Counted from the first letter of the stretch, positions 1 through 7,530 are shown. The stretch: 8,613 bases of DNA from Clostridiales bacterium (GCA_003445835.1 DMCI01000134.1:1-8613); one strand, 5' to 3'. Notes: a model not told the origin generated them from the sequence alone. Translations and numbers: made by a program.

Positions 1-132
1 AAGGCGGAACCCTTCCTCAAAAACGCGGCGGCGTACGACAGATTCCAGTTTATGCGCCTCGGCTACTATATGAAGAACAAGAAGGGCGAATACAACCTGA
101 TCGTCGGGCTGAAAGACAGTTACAAAGGATAG
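1..132 (+). CDS. glnS: Glutaminyl-tRNA synthetase, C-terminal end (partial)
   Basis: Only the last 43 codons and a TAG stop are present; the gene begins outside the window. The protein (GlnRS) charges tRNA-Gln with glutamine in the cytoplasm. The tail contains a run starting RFQFMRLGYY and ending with IVGLKDSY, which matches the GlnRS C-terminal anticodon-binding beta-barrel pattern (FQFxRxGYF, then FNRTVxLKDSW, in characterised GlnRS). Here the FNRT element is replaced by YNLI. The frame is open from base 1 and codon use agrees with the downstream genes. The next gene starts 34 nt after the stop, so co-transcription is possible. The identification rests on this short C-terminal signature only, and the family call would need the upstream sequence for confirmation. 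Confidence 0.82.
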   Translation, partial: KAEPFLKNAAAYDRFQFMRLGYYMKNKKGEYNLIVGLKDSYKG

Positions 133-166
133 AATACAAGAGAGGGCGGCGGCATAGTTTAGTACT

Positions 167-1171
167 ATGAAAACGCTCTTTCTCTATATCGTAGAAGATA
201 AAAAGGCCCCCGTTCTCGCCGGCTTATCAGCCGTGGAATGGCTCAAAAAAGGCGCGGCAGACACGCCGTATTGCGTGATCGAAGAGGGGGAAGCCGTTTC
301 CCCGCCCGCAAGCGATTACTTTGCCGTGTTGCGCTCAAGCACGCCTCTCGTTACGGCGGCGCATCTTGCGGAATTGATCCTCGAGATGGAAAAACGTGGC
401 TATACCGGACTGGAGATTGGCAAAGGAATGCTTGTAAAAACGACGGCGTACTTTGACGGATTTCGCCCCAAACGGCGGGCGAACGCCCCCTTTGCAAGGG
501 CGGTCGAAAGCGCGTTGGATCTGGCTGAAGCCGAAAAGGCTTTATACAGAAGAATTGCGGAATTATCCGTACAAAACGGGGCAATTATTCCCGATGTCGC
601 AAGCGTTTATATCGACGCGTTGTCCACTTTGGCGGCGGGCGTTACGGTGGAGCCGTACGGCATCGTCAAAAACAGCGTCGTCGAAGAAGGCGCCGTGATA
701 GGCAGTTTTTCGGAGATAGAAAACAGCCGCGTCGGACGAGGTGCAAAAGTCCTTCGTTCCGTCGTGAAGGACAGCGAGATCAAGTCGGGCGCCACCGTCG
801 GACCCTTCGCCTACGTCAGAATGCAAAGCGTCGTGGGGCAAAACGCCCGCATCGGTGATTTCGTGGAGATTAAAAGAAGTCGCCTCGGTGCAAACGTCAA
901 GGCGGCGCACCTCGCCTACGTCGGAGACGCCGCGGTAGGAGACGGCACCAACGTCGGTTGCGGCACGGTGTTTGCCAACTACGACGGCAAGCAAAAGCAC
1001 CGGACCACGGTGGGGAAGAGGGTTTTCATCGGCGCAAATACCAACCTTGTCGCACCGCTGACGGTGGGGGACGACGTCTATATCGCCGCGGCGACCACCG
1101 TGACGGAGGACGTTGAGGACGGCGCGTTCGTGATCGGACGAACGAAAGCGGAACAAAAGCAAAAGAAGTAG
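167..1171 (+). CDS. glmU: GlmU-like glucosamine-1-phosphate N-acetyltransferase with degenerate uridyltransferase domain
   Basis: Cytoplasmic enzyme of UDP-GlcNAc synthesis. The 334-residue protein has a left-handed beta-helix (hexapeptide repeats, about residues 137-325). Against E. coli GlmU, every acetyltransferase site residue from R333 to R440 is found at a constant offset of 115 without gaps: R218, K236, H248 (catalytic), Y251, N262, N271, Y272, K277, A308 and R325; S405 is A290. The linker (residues 119-143, AEAEKALYRRI) is also GlmU-like. The front part, about 115 residues shorter than usual, lacks the LAAGxGTRM nucleotide-binding loop. A stretch STPLVTAAHLAELI (58-71) resembles the GDxPL segment but the metal-binding Asp is Ser. 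I infer acetyltransferase activity and no uridyltransferase activity. The ATG follows an in-frame TAG at 155, so no longer start exists. The nearest purine-rich site (141-146) is about 20 nt away, so the ribosome site is weak. Confidence 0.88.
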   Translation: MKTLFLYIVEDKKAPVLAGLSAVEWLKKGAADTPYCVIEEGEAVSPPASDYFAVLRSSTPLVTAAHLAELILEMEKRGYTGLEIGKGMLVKTTAYFDGFRPKRRANAPFARAVESALDLAEAEKALYRRIAELSVQNGAIIPDVASVYIDALSTLAAGVTVEPYGIVKNSVVEEGAVIGSFSEIENSRVGRGAKVLRSVVKDSEIKSGATVGPFAYVRMQSVVGQNARIGDFVEIKRSRLGANVKAAHLAYVGDAAVGDGTNVGCGTVFANYDGKQKHRTTVGKRVFIGANTNLVAPLTVGDDVYIAAATTVTEDVEDGAFVIGRTKAEQKQKK

Positions 1172-1192
1172 CCTTCGGGCAAAGGAGAACGT

Positions 1193-1753
1193 ATGTTATT
1201 GGTCGTGGGACTCGGCAATATCGGCGCGCAATACGACGGCACCTATCACAACGTCGGGTTTTCGGTAGCGGACAAGCTTGCCGATCTTTTGGGGCTTTCC
1301 TTCCGTGAAAACGCCGCGATCCGCGCTTTTGAAGCGGAGGGCAACGTCATGGGCAAAAAGATCCGCATTTTGAAACCCACCACCTTTATGAATCTTTCGG
1401 GGGAAAGCGTCAAGTCCGCGATCGCCAAGTACAAGGCGGAAGCGAAGGACGTTTTGATCGTCTACGACGATATCGATCTTCCCGTCGGACATATTCGCTT
1501 GCGTGAGAAGGGCAGCGCGGGTACGCACAACGGTATGCGTAGCGTTACTTCCCTTTGCGGAGAACTTCCGCGTCTTCGCGTAGGCATCGGCAGACCGCAC
1601 CCCGAGGAAGACCTTGCTTCGTACGTGTTGCGCAAGGCAAATAAGGAGAATGCCGAAACGCTTTCCCAAGCGGCGGAAAAGGCGGCGAAAGCCATTGAAA
1701 AGTACCTTTCGGACGAGGATTTCGCGGCGTTCCAAAGGTCGGTAAACGAATAA
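1193..1753 (+). CDS. pth: Peptidyl-tRNA hydrolase
   Basis: Cleaves the ester bond of peptidyl-tRNA released prematurely from ribosomes, recycling tRNA in the cytoplasm. Length (186 residues) is normal for bacterial Pth. Active-site residues are all visible: N9 in GLGNIG, H19 in TYHN, N67 in KPTTFMNLSG, D92 in YDDIDLP, and H112/N113 in GTHNG, corresponding to E. coli N10, H20, N68, D93, H113 and N114. Two usually conserved positions differ: GLGNPG is GLGNIG and TRHN is TYHN. The start is well supported by AAAGGAG at 1181-1187, 5 nt before ATG. It begins 21 nt after the GlmU-like gene and ends 20 nt before mfd, as expected for a shared operon. In Bacillus subtilis the order is glmU-prs-ctc-pth-fin-mfd; here prs and ctc are absent between the genes. 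Confidence 0.96.
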   Translation: MLLVVGLGNIGAQYDGTYHNVGFSVADKLADLLGLSFRENAAIRAFEAEGNVMGKKIRILKPTTFMNLSGESVKSAIAKYKAEAKDVLIVYDDIDLPVGHIRLREKGSAGTHNGMRSVTSLCGELPRLRVGIGRPHPEEDLASYVLRKANKENAETLSQAAEKAAKAIEKYLSDEDFAAFQRSVNE

Positions 1754-1756
1754 AAC

Positions 1757-1768
1757 GCGCTTCGGCGC
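1757..1768 (+). promoter_or_regulatory. C(UUCG)G tetraloop hairpin at the mfd translation start
   Basis: In the 20-nt gap between the pth stop and the mfd ATG, GCGC (1757-1760) pairs with GCGC (1765-1768) around a TTCG loop. The loop closes with C-G, giving the exceptionally stable C(UUCG)G type. The hairpin ends 5 nt before the ATG and fills the place where a Shine-Dalgarno site would lie; none is visible. Translational coupling to pth is an inference. Confidence 0.5.
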
Positions 1769-1773
1769 AAACG

Positions 1774-4700
1774 ATGAACGAGCTTTATACACAGGGCTTT
1801 GAAATATACGAAAAAATTTACAAGCAGCTTGCCGGCGACAAAAAATCGCTGGTTTTTGGCATGTCCGATCCGCAAAAAGCGCATCTTGCCGCGGCGTCTC
1901 CCGCTCCTCTTTTGTATATTGCGGATACCGAGCAAAGAGCGTTGGAGGTCGCGGAGGAAGTCGCCTCTTACGGTACGCCGTCCGCTTACCTTCCTCCCAA
2001 AGGCGACGTGTTGCTCGGCAGGCGCACGGATGCTCTTTCCCACGCGCGTATCGCCGCGCTTTTGAAGATAAAAAGGGGAGAAGCCCACGTTTTGGTCACG
2101 ACGGTGGAGGCTGTTTTCGGCTATTTGCCTCGTCCTTCCGATCTTGAAAAAGCCACGTTGGTTTTGACCGTCGGTAGCGCCGTAAGCGTGGAAGAAGTCG
2201 TCAGAAAACTCATTTACGCAGGCTACGAACGCGCGTCCATCGCCCCCAAGAAAGGGGAGTTCCGACTGGCGGGCGACTCGCTTTCCGTTTTTCCGACAAA
2301 TGCGGATAATCCTATCAAAATCGACTTTTTATACGACGAGATCGAAGAGATAAAAATTTACGCGCCGGACTTCCTCGGAGTGATCTCCCGCGCGGAAGAA
2401 GTCGTCATTTCTCCCGCAAGCGAATTGATCTTGACGGAAGGGGACGTACGCGAGGCGTTCAAGCGCATCGAAGAGGCGCGCAAACTGCAAAGCCGCGCCG
2501 CAAAACTTCGCACGGATGAGATCCTATCCGATATTTCTTTCCGCGCCGCCGCAAACCCGTCGGACAGCGGACTTTCCTATCTGATTCCTTTCGTTAAGGA
2601 GAGGTTATCCACGGTTTTCGATTATTTGGAAGGATTTTCCGCCCTCGTGGACGAGCCCAAAAAGATCTTTGAGGGCTTTTCGCGCTTTTTGGTCGATCAT
2701 TACGGCAGGGTCACGCGTCTTGCCGCGGATGGGGAAGTGCTTGCGGCGCACCGCGCGTCCATCGCGGGGGAAAAGGAGATCATGTCCGCCCTCTCTGCGA
2801 TGCCGCAGTTGGGGGTTTCTTCCTTTACCGAAAGGATCTCGGGCAGGGAAGACGCTTTTTACGTCAATTCCGCATCTCTTCCGTCTTACCTCAAAAACAC
2901 CAATCTGTTGATCGGATTTTTGGAAGACGAATTCCGCGAAGGGCGTCGCGTTTTGATCTTTACGCAAGACGAGGAACGGGCGACCACCTTGAAGAGGATG
3001 CTGGGGGACAAGGCGGATAAAGTCACTTGCGTCGCGGCAAAACTCAGACACGGTTTTATTTCCAAAAGCGAAAAAACGACGTTTGTCGGCAGCGGCGACA
3101 TTTTGTCCGCCACTTCTGCGCTCAGGGTTCCCACGCGTCCGCTGATCGCCCCAAAAATAGGCGACTTCGTCGTGCACGACGAGTTTGGTATCGGCAAGTG
3201 TTTGGGGCTTACGCATATCAAAAATTACGCGGGGGAAGGCGATTATCTTGCCCTGCAATATGCAGGGCAAAACAAGATCTATTTGCCCGTTTCGCAAATG
3301 GATATGGTCACTTTGTACAGCGGGTCGGAACGCGAGCCCGCTCTTTCCGATCCCAACAAAGAGGACTTCCAAAAGGAAAAAGCAAAAGCAAAAAAATCCA
3401 TTCGCAAAATGGCTTTGGATCTCGTCGATCTTTACGCCAAGCGTGAAAAGAGCCGCGGCTACAAGTACCCCGAAGGCGGTGAATTGATGCGCGCCTTTGA
3501 AGACAGCTTCCCCTACGAGGAGACCGAAGGGCAGATCGCCGCGATCGAGGACGTCCGGCAGGATATGGAAAAGGGCAAGGTGATGGATCGCCTGCTTTGC
3601 GGCGACGTCGGCTACGGCAAAACGGAAGTTGCCCTTCGCGCCGCTTTCCGCACCGTGCTTGCGGGTAAGCAAGTCGCTTTTCTTGCCCCTACGACCATCC
3701 TTGCGGAACAACATTTCCGCACTCTTTCCGAACGCTTTGCCCCCTTTGGCATCAAGTGCGCTTGTTTGACGCGTTTTTGTACGGCAAAGGAGACCAAGGA
3801 GATCTTGACCGGGCTGACCAACGGTTCGATCGGCGTGGTGGTCGGCACGCATCGTCTGCTTGGCAAAGACGTGGATTTTTGCGATATCGGACTTTTGATC
3901 TTGGACGAGGAACAGCGCTTCGGCGTGGAACATAAGGAAAAGATCAAGTCGCTTCGCACCAGCATCAACGTGCTTTCGATGTCCGCCACCCCCATTCCGC
4001 GCACTTTGCATATGGCGCTTTCCGGCATCCGCGACATCAGCGTGATCGACACTCCGCCCAAGGGGAGAAAGCCGGTGCGCACCGTCGTCGCGGAGTATTC
4101 CGTCGCCGCTTTGAAAGAGGCGGTCGGAGCGGAACTTGCGCGAGGCGGACAAGTCTTTATCCTTTACAACAACATCGCGCGGTTGGACGCATTTTCCGCC
4201 GCGGTCAGGGAACTCTTCCCAAGCGCAAACGTCGTTGTCGGGCACGGAAAGATGAGCCCCGCCGCCCTGGAGGAGAGCATCCGCAAGTTCTATTTGCGTC
4301 AGGCGGATATCTTGATCTGCACCACGATCATTGAAAACGGCATCGATATCCCCGACGCCAACACCCTCTTCGTCGTGGAAGCGGATAAACTCGGGCTTTC
4401 GCAAATGTACCAACTCAAAGGGCGCGTGGGAAGAAGCGCTCGTTTGGCGTACGCCTATTTCACCTACCCGACGGGCACCCTTCTTACGGGTGACGCGGAA
4501 AAACGCCTTCGTGCTTTGGTGGAAAACGGCGACCTCGGCAGCGGCTATCGCTTGGCTATGATGGATCTGGAGATCCGCGGCGCGGGCAATGTGCTCGGGG
4601 CGGAGCAACACGGGCATATCGAAAAGGTCGGTTACGAGATGTATTGCACGCTTTTGAAAGAAGCCATCGCGGAACTCAACGGCGAAGCCCTGCCCGAAAA

Positions 4701-5169
4701 CGGCAACGTGGAATTGCTCGTCAAAGAAGATGCGTATTTGCCCGAAGATTACGTCAAGAGCGAGCTTGCCCGTATCCGCTACTACAAAAAGATCGCCGCC
4801 ATAACGGACGAAAAGGGCAAAAACGCCGTTTTGTCCGAGCTGGAAGAGGCGTTTGGGATGCCGCCGCGGCAGGTGCACGCCCTTGTGGAGATCGCGCTTC
4901 TCAAGGGGCTGGCTTCCGCTCTTCCCGTCAAGAAGATCAGCGTGGATAAGGAGTCCGTTTCCGTCGTTTACACCGACGCGGCTTTTATGACGGGCGGCGC
5001 GATGAAAAACTCGCTTGCGTTGCTTTCGGGCGATCTGCGTGAAACTTCCGTATCGGGCTTGGAAGCAAGATACGCCGTAAAAGGCGGCGTTCCCGCCGTC
5101 AAAGTGCGTACGCTCATCCGCTTTATGAAGGCGCTTGCGGGCGATATCGTCACGACGACGAAAGAGTAA
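1774..5169 (+). CDS. mfd: Transcription-repair coupling factor Mfd
   Basis: ATP-driven translocase that displaces RNA polymerase stalled at DNA lesions and recruits UvrA for nucleotide excision repair. The 1131-residue length is usual. Domains in order: a UvrB-like N-terminal module (about 1-340, including GYERASI and GEFRLAGDSLSVFP); a CarD-like RNA-polymerase interaction domain (about 458-540, starting PKIGDFVVHDEFGIGK); a RecG-type helicase core with Walker A GDVGYGKTE (610-618), GTHRLL (691-696), DEEQ box (711-714), SATPIPRT (737-744), TTIIENGIDIPDAN (850-863) and motif VI QLKGRVGRS (880-888); then RGAGNVLG (935-942) and a C-terminal autoinhibitory TRCF domain (about 978-1115). All key ATPase motifs are intact. 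No in-frame start lies upstream, and the N-terminus aligns with family starts, so ATG 1774 is kept although it has no clear ribosome site. It is third in the glmU-pth-mfd run. Confidence 0.98.
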   Translation: MNELYTQGFEIYEKIYKQLAGDKKSLVFGMSDPQKAHLAAASPAPLLYIADTEQRALEVAEEVASYGTPSAYLPPKGDVLLGRRTDALSHARIAALLKIKRGEAHVLVTTVEAVFGYLPRPSDLEKATLVLTVGSAVSVEEVVRKLIYAGYERASIAPKKGEFRLAGDSLSVFPTNADNPIKIDFLYDEIEEIKIYAPDFLGVISRAEEVVISPASELILTEGDVREAFKRIEEARKLQSRAAKLRTDEILSDISFRAAANPSDSGLSYLIPFVKERLSTVFDYLEGFSALVDEPKKIFEGFSRFLVDHYGRVTRLAADGEVLAAHRASIAGEKEIMSALSAMPQLGVSSFTERISGREDAFYVNSASLPSYLKNTNLLIGFLEDEFREGRRVLIFTQDEERATTLKRMLGDKADKVTCVAAKLRHGFISKSEKTTFVGSGDILSATSALRVPTRPLIAPKIGDFVVHDEFGIGKCLGLTHIKNYAGEGDYLALQYAGQNKIYLPVSQMDMVTLYSGSEREPALSDPNKEDFQKEKAKAKKSIRKMALDLVDLYAKREKSRGYKYPEGGELMRAFEDSFPYEETEGQIAAIEDVRQDMEKGKVMDRLLCGDVGYGKTEVALRAAFRTVLAGKQVAFLAPTTILAEQHFRTLSERFAPFGIKCACLTRFCTAKETKEILTGLTNGSIGVVVGTHRLLGKDVDFCDIGLLILDEEQRFGVEHKEKIKSLRTSINVLSMSATPIPRTLHMALSGIRDISVIDTPPKGRKPVRTVVAEYSVAALKEAVGAELARGGQVFILYNNIARLDAFSAAVRELFPSANVVVGHGKMSPAALEESIRKFYLRQADILICTTIIENGIDIPDANTLFVVEADKLGLSQMYQLKGRVGRSARLAYAYFTYPTGTLLTGDAEKRLRALVENGDLGSGYRLAMMDLEIRGAGNVLGAEQHGHIEKVGYEMYCTLLKEAIAELNGEALPENGNVELLVKEDAYLPEDYVKSELARIRYYKKIAAITDEKGKNAVLSELEEAFGMPPRQVHALVEIALLKGLASALPVKKISVDKESVSVVYTDAAFMTGGAMKNSLALLSGDLRETSVSGLEARYAVKGGVPAVKVRTLIRFMKALAGDIVTTTKE
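3248..3270. repeat. Perfect 10-bp inverted repeat inside mfd
   Basis: Arms TTGCCCTGCA (3248-3257) and TGCAGGGCAA (3261-3270) are exact reverse complements separated by ATA. The site lies in the codons for the RNA-polymerase interaction domain (residues near LALQYAGQ). In RNA it would form a 10-bp stem with a 3-nt loop. It has no following T-run, so it is not a terminator. No known binding site was recognised, and chance is possible. Confidence 0.55.
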
Positions 5170-5204
5170 AAAATCTTAAGGCGCGTAAAATTTCAAATAT
5201 AGAC

Positions 5205-5233
5205 TTGCGCAATCCGCGCGCTTTATGTATAAT
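5205..5233 (+). promoter_or_regulatory. Sigma-A-type promoter for the foldase lipoprotein
   Basis: TTGCGC (5205-5210) is a partial -35 match and TATAAT (5228-5233) a perfect -10, with an optimal 17-bp spacer. The expected start is near 5239-5240, giving a 5'-UTR of about 75 nt. No terminator is visible between the mfd stop and this site, so read-through from mfd may add to expression. Confidence 0.72.
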
Positions 5234-5257
5234 AAACAAGTACACTATTAATAATTA

Positions 5258-5280
5258 AAGGTGCGCCCTCGTCGCGCCTT
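5258..5280 (+). promoter_or_regulatory. 5'-UTR hairpin upstream of the lipoprotein gene
   Basis: AAGGTGCG (5258-5265) pairs with CGCGCCTT (5273-5280) through 8 pairs including one G-U, with a 7-nt loop. No T-run follows, so it is not a plain terminator. It ends 17 nt before the Shine-Dalgarno site and could stabilise the mRNA or be a regulatory element. It matches no riboswitch class that I recognise. Confidence 0.4.
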
Positions 5281-5297
5281 GCGGTCAAAACAGACCT

Positions 5298-5304
5298 AAA
5301 GGAG
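5298..5304 (+). promoter_or_regulatory. Ribosome binding site of the lipoprotein gene
   Basis: AAAGGAG at 5298-5304 lies 10 nt before ATG 5315. It supports this start, which is also the one that gives a proper lipoprotein signal peptide. Confidence 0.75.
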
Positions 5305-5314
5305 TCTATTGTAA

Positions 5315-7525
5315 ATGAAAAAGAAACTGCTCGTTATCCTTATGATCCTCGTGCTCGCGGTCACCGTGATCGTTGCGACAGCTTGTGGAGAGGACGGTAT
5401 GATCTCCAAGAACAAGGAGCGTGATTTCAAGCAGGTGACGGCATGCGTTACTTACGCAAACCGCGCCGGCCAAGCGGATAAGCTTGAGCTTAACAACACG
5501 ATCTACAACTTCGTTTATCAGTACTACAACTACTATTCGCAAGGCTACATCAGCCAGGCGCAATATCAGTCCGTTTTGGACAACATCGGCACCAGCTTCA
5601 AACAGGCGAACGAGAGCTTGGCGGAGACCGAGGCGTATACCTTAAAGTGCATTGACGAATTGTATAAGAAAATTATGGCAAACGGCACCGAGGAGGAAAA
5701 GGCCGCCGCTACCGCAGCAAGCACCGCGGGCAAAGCGTACGATCAAGCCGCCCGCATCAAGGAGATCGAGAGCGTTCTCCCCAAAAAGGATCTGATCGCC
5801 GCCGTCGAGGCGTATAATAAGGAAATGCAGGATAGTTTCGACTCTTTCCGCGAAGCGTATGAAAAGGAACTTACCGCCGCTGCGGCAGGCAAGTCCACCG
5901 CCAACGTTACGGAAGTTGTCGTCGTTTCCGCTCCTTGGAAGACCGAGTACGAAAAGGGCGAGTCTTTGAACGAATCCGGCTTGAAAGTCGGCGTGAAGTA
6001 CGAGGGCAGTGAGGATCCCGTCATTCTTGACAGAAGCGACTTTACCGTCACCGGGTTCAAGAGCGACGAAGTCAAGGACGAAGTGGAGGTCACTGTGACC
6101 TTTGCAAACAAGACCGCTTCCTTTAACGTCAAGATCGTTGAAGCAAAGCCGTCCCGCCCCAAGATGCCCACCGAAGAGGACGAGGAAGAAAAGACCGAAG
6201 TCCCCGCGTTGTTTGAAAAAGATCTCGAGGCAAAGATCGCCGCGGCAAAGGGCAAGGATAACGCTCTTTACAAGGCGCTTACCGAGTCCAAGCGCAGGCT
6301 TGAAAAGCAAATGACCGCCAACTACCGCACTTACGAGTATTACTATCTTGCCAAGCTCAAGACGCAAGCCGTCACCGCTTACGAGGAGATCGTCGGCAAG
6401 ACCGCGGAAGGCGTTTCCGCAGAGGCTATCTTGGCGGAATATAACAGACAACTTGAGGAACAAAAGCAGGCGTTGCTTTTGGGCAGTGAAAGCGCGTATA
6501 AGGACGCTGTGGACGGCACCGGCGTGAAGACGCAGATCGTGCACAAGGACGACAAGATCTTCTTCGTGCAAAATCTCCTCTTCAAGATCACTGACGATCT
6601 TAAGGCAAAGTATACCGCCTTTGAAGAGGAAAAGACCGCCAACAAAGAGGCTCTCGAAGCGTATTTGAACAACCTCATCGATCAAACCGGCGTGTACGTC
6701 AGCAACGTTGAATACGACAAGGACGCTACTTGTGAGGAAGAAGAGTGCACCTGCACCGCTTGCGAGAATTATAAAGGGGAAAATCCCGGTCCTTGCACCG
6801 ACGCCGATTGCACCTGCAAAAAATGCCCCAACAAGCGTTTCGTTACCGAAAAGTTTGCGGAAGACAACGGACTTACCGTGACTGACGGCACCATCAACGT
6901 GAGGGATATGTTGAACGCGGTCTACGGCGACCTCGCCGACCTTGACGCTGCCGCTACGGCGGAACAGCGCGCCGCAAACCTTGAAAAGTTTAAGAAGTGG
7001 GTCTATATGTGCAACGATGACGAAGGCTTCTTTACCACGCTTTCGGACGGCAAGCTCGGCTACAGCCTCAGCATGAAGGACAGCAGCTACGTGGAAAACT
7101 TTACCGCTTGCGCTCGCGCGCTTGCTTACGGCACCGCGGCGGAAAAAGCGGAATGGAACGTCGTCGGTACGGGCGTCGGCTCCTTCGGCTGGTGCTACAC
7201 CGAGTACGGCATCCACGTCATTATGCTTTCGGGCTACGCGCTTGATCCCGATGCCGCAACCACCGACCTTGGCGACGGCTTGGTCGCGCTTTCTTTGGAT
7301 GCGATCACCGATTACACGTCCTATAAGGCGGCGGAAGAGTCCACTCCCGCAAAAGGCACCTTGAAGTACGGCATCGTGGAAAGCCTGGAGAAGGATCAAA
7401 AGGACGAAGCCACCGGCGCGTTCAAAAAGGATTTCTACCAAAACGAACTGGACGAGGATGCGAAGATCACTTACTACAAAAAGGTTTATAAGGATCTCGT
7501 CAAGTCTTACACCGCAAACAAATAA
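5315..7525 (+). CDS. PrsA/SurA-like foldase lipoprotein with Ig-like and cysteine-rich insertions
   Basis: Probable membrane-anchored extracytoplasmic folding factor, judged by architecture and by its place after mfd, where Clostridia often carry a PpiC/SurA protein. The start MKKK, hydrophobic residues 5-21 and lipobox ATAC (Cys24) indicate a signal peptidase II lipoprotein. Then come a Tyr-rich SurA-N-like helical half (about 36-180), an Ig-like domain of Big_3 type (about 199-276), an acidic linker (278-300), a second helical half (300-400) and a long parvulin-like region (about 415-640). The last starts FFVQNLLFKI, where parvulins have the SHILVK segment, and ends TEYGIHVIML, matching the usual TxYGYHII end. 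The first active-site His is replaced by Asn420 in this alignment; the second is H634. Inside lies a tandem eight-Cys module, Cys473 to Cys504. Isomerase activity is doubtful and a chaperone role more likely. At 736 residues it is about twice the usual PrsA length. Confidence 0.75.
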   Translation: MKKKLLVILMILVLAVTVIVATACGEDGMISKNKERDFKQVTACVTYANRAGQADKLELNNTIYNFVYQYYNYYSQGYISQAQYQSVLDNIGTSFKQANESLAETEAYTLKCIDELYKKIMANGTEEEKAAATAASTAGKAYDQAARIKEIESVLPKKDLIAAVEAYNKEMQDSFDSFREAYEKELTAAAAGKSTANVTEVVVVSAPWKTEYEKGESLNESGLKVGVKYEGSEDPVILDRSDFTVTGFKSDEVKDEVEVTVTFANKTASFNVKIVEAKPSRPKMPTEEDEEEKTEVPALFEKDLEAKIAAAKGKDNALYKALTESKRRLEKQMTANYRTYEYYYLAKLKTQAVTAYEEIVGKTAEGVSAEAILAEYNRQLEEQKQALLLGSESAYKDAVDGTGVKTQIVHKDDKIFFVQNLLFKITDDLKAKYTAFEEEKTANKEALEAYLNNLIDQTGVYVSNVEYDKDATCEEEECTCTACENYKGENPGPCTDADCTCKKCPNKRFVTEKFAEDNGLTVTDGTINVRDMLNAVYGDLADLDAAATAEQRAANLEKFKKWVYMCNDDEGFFTTLSDGKLGYSLSMKDSSYVENFTACARALAYGTAAEKAEWNVVGTGVGSFGWCYTEYGIHVIMLSGYALDPDAATTDLGDGLVALSLDAITDYTSYKAAEESTPAKGTLKYGIVESLEKDQKDEATGAFKKDFYQNELDEDAKITYYKKVYKDLVKSYTANK

Positions 7526-7530
7526 CGACA

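Noticed and set aside
563..1162. 199-codon minus-strand frame opposite the GlmU-like gene
   Set aside because: The + strand protein has a perfectly conserved acetyltransferase site, and the antisense frame has no recognisable family features.
2605..4878. Very long open frame (757 codons) on the minus strand across mfd
   Set aside because: It runs entirely antisense to a gene with intact Mfd motifs and its translation matches no family I recognise. It is a by-product of the GC-biased codon use of mfd.
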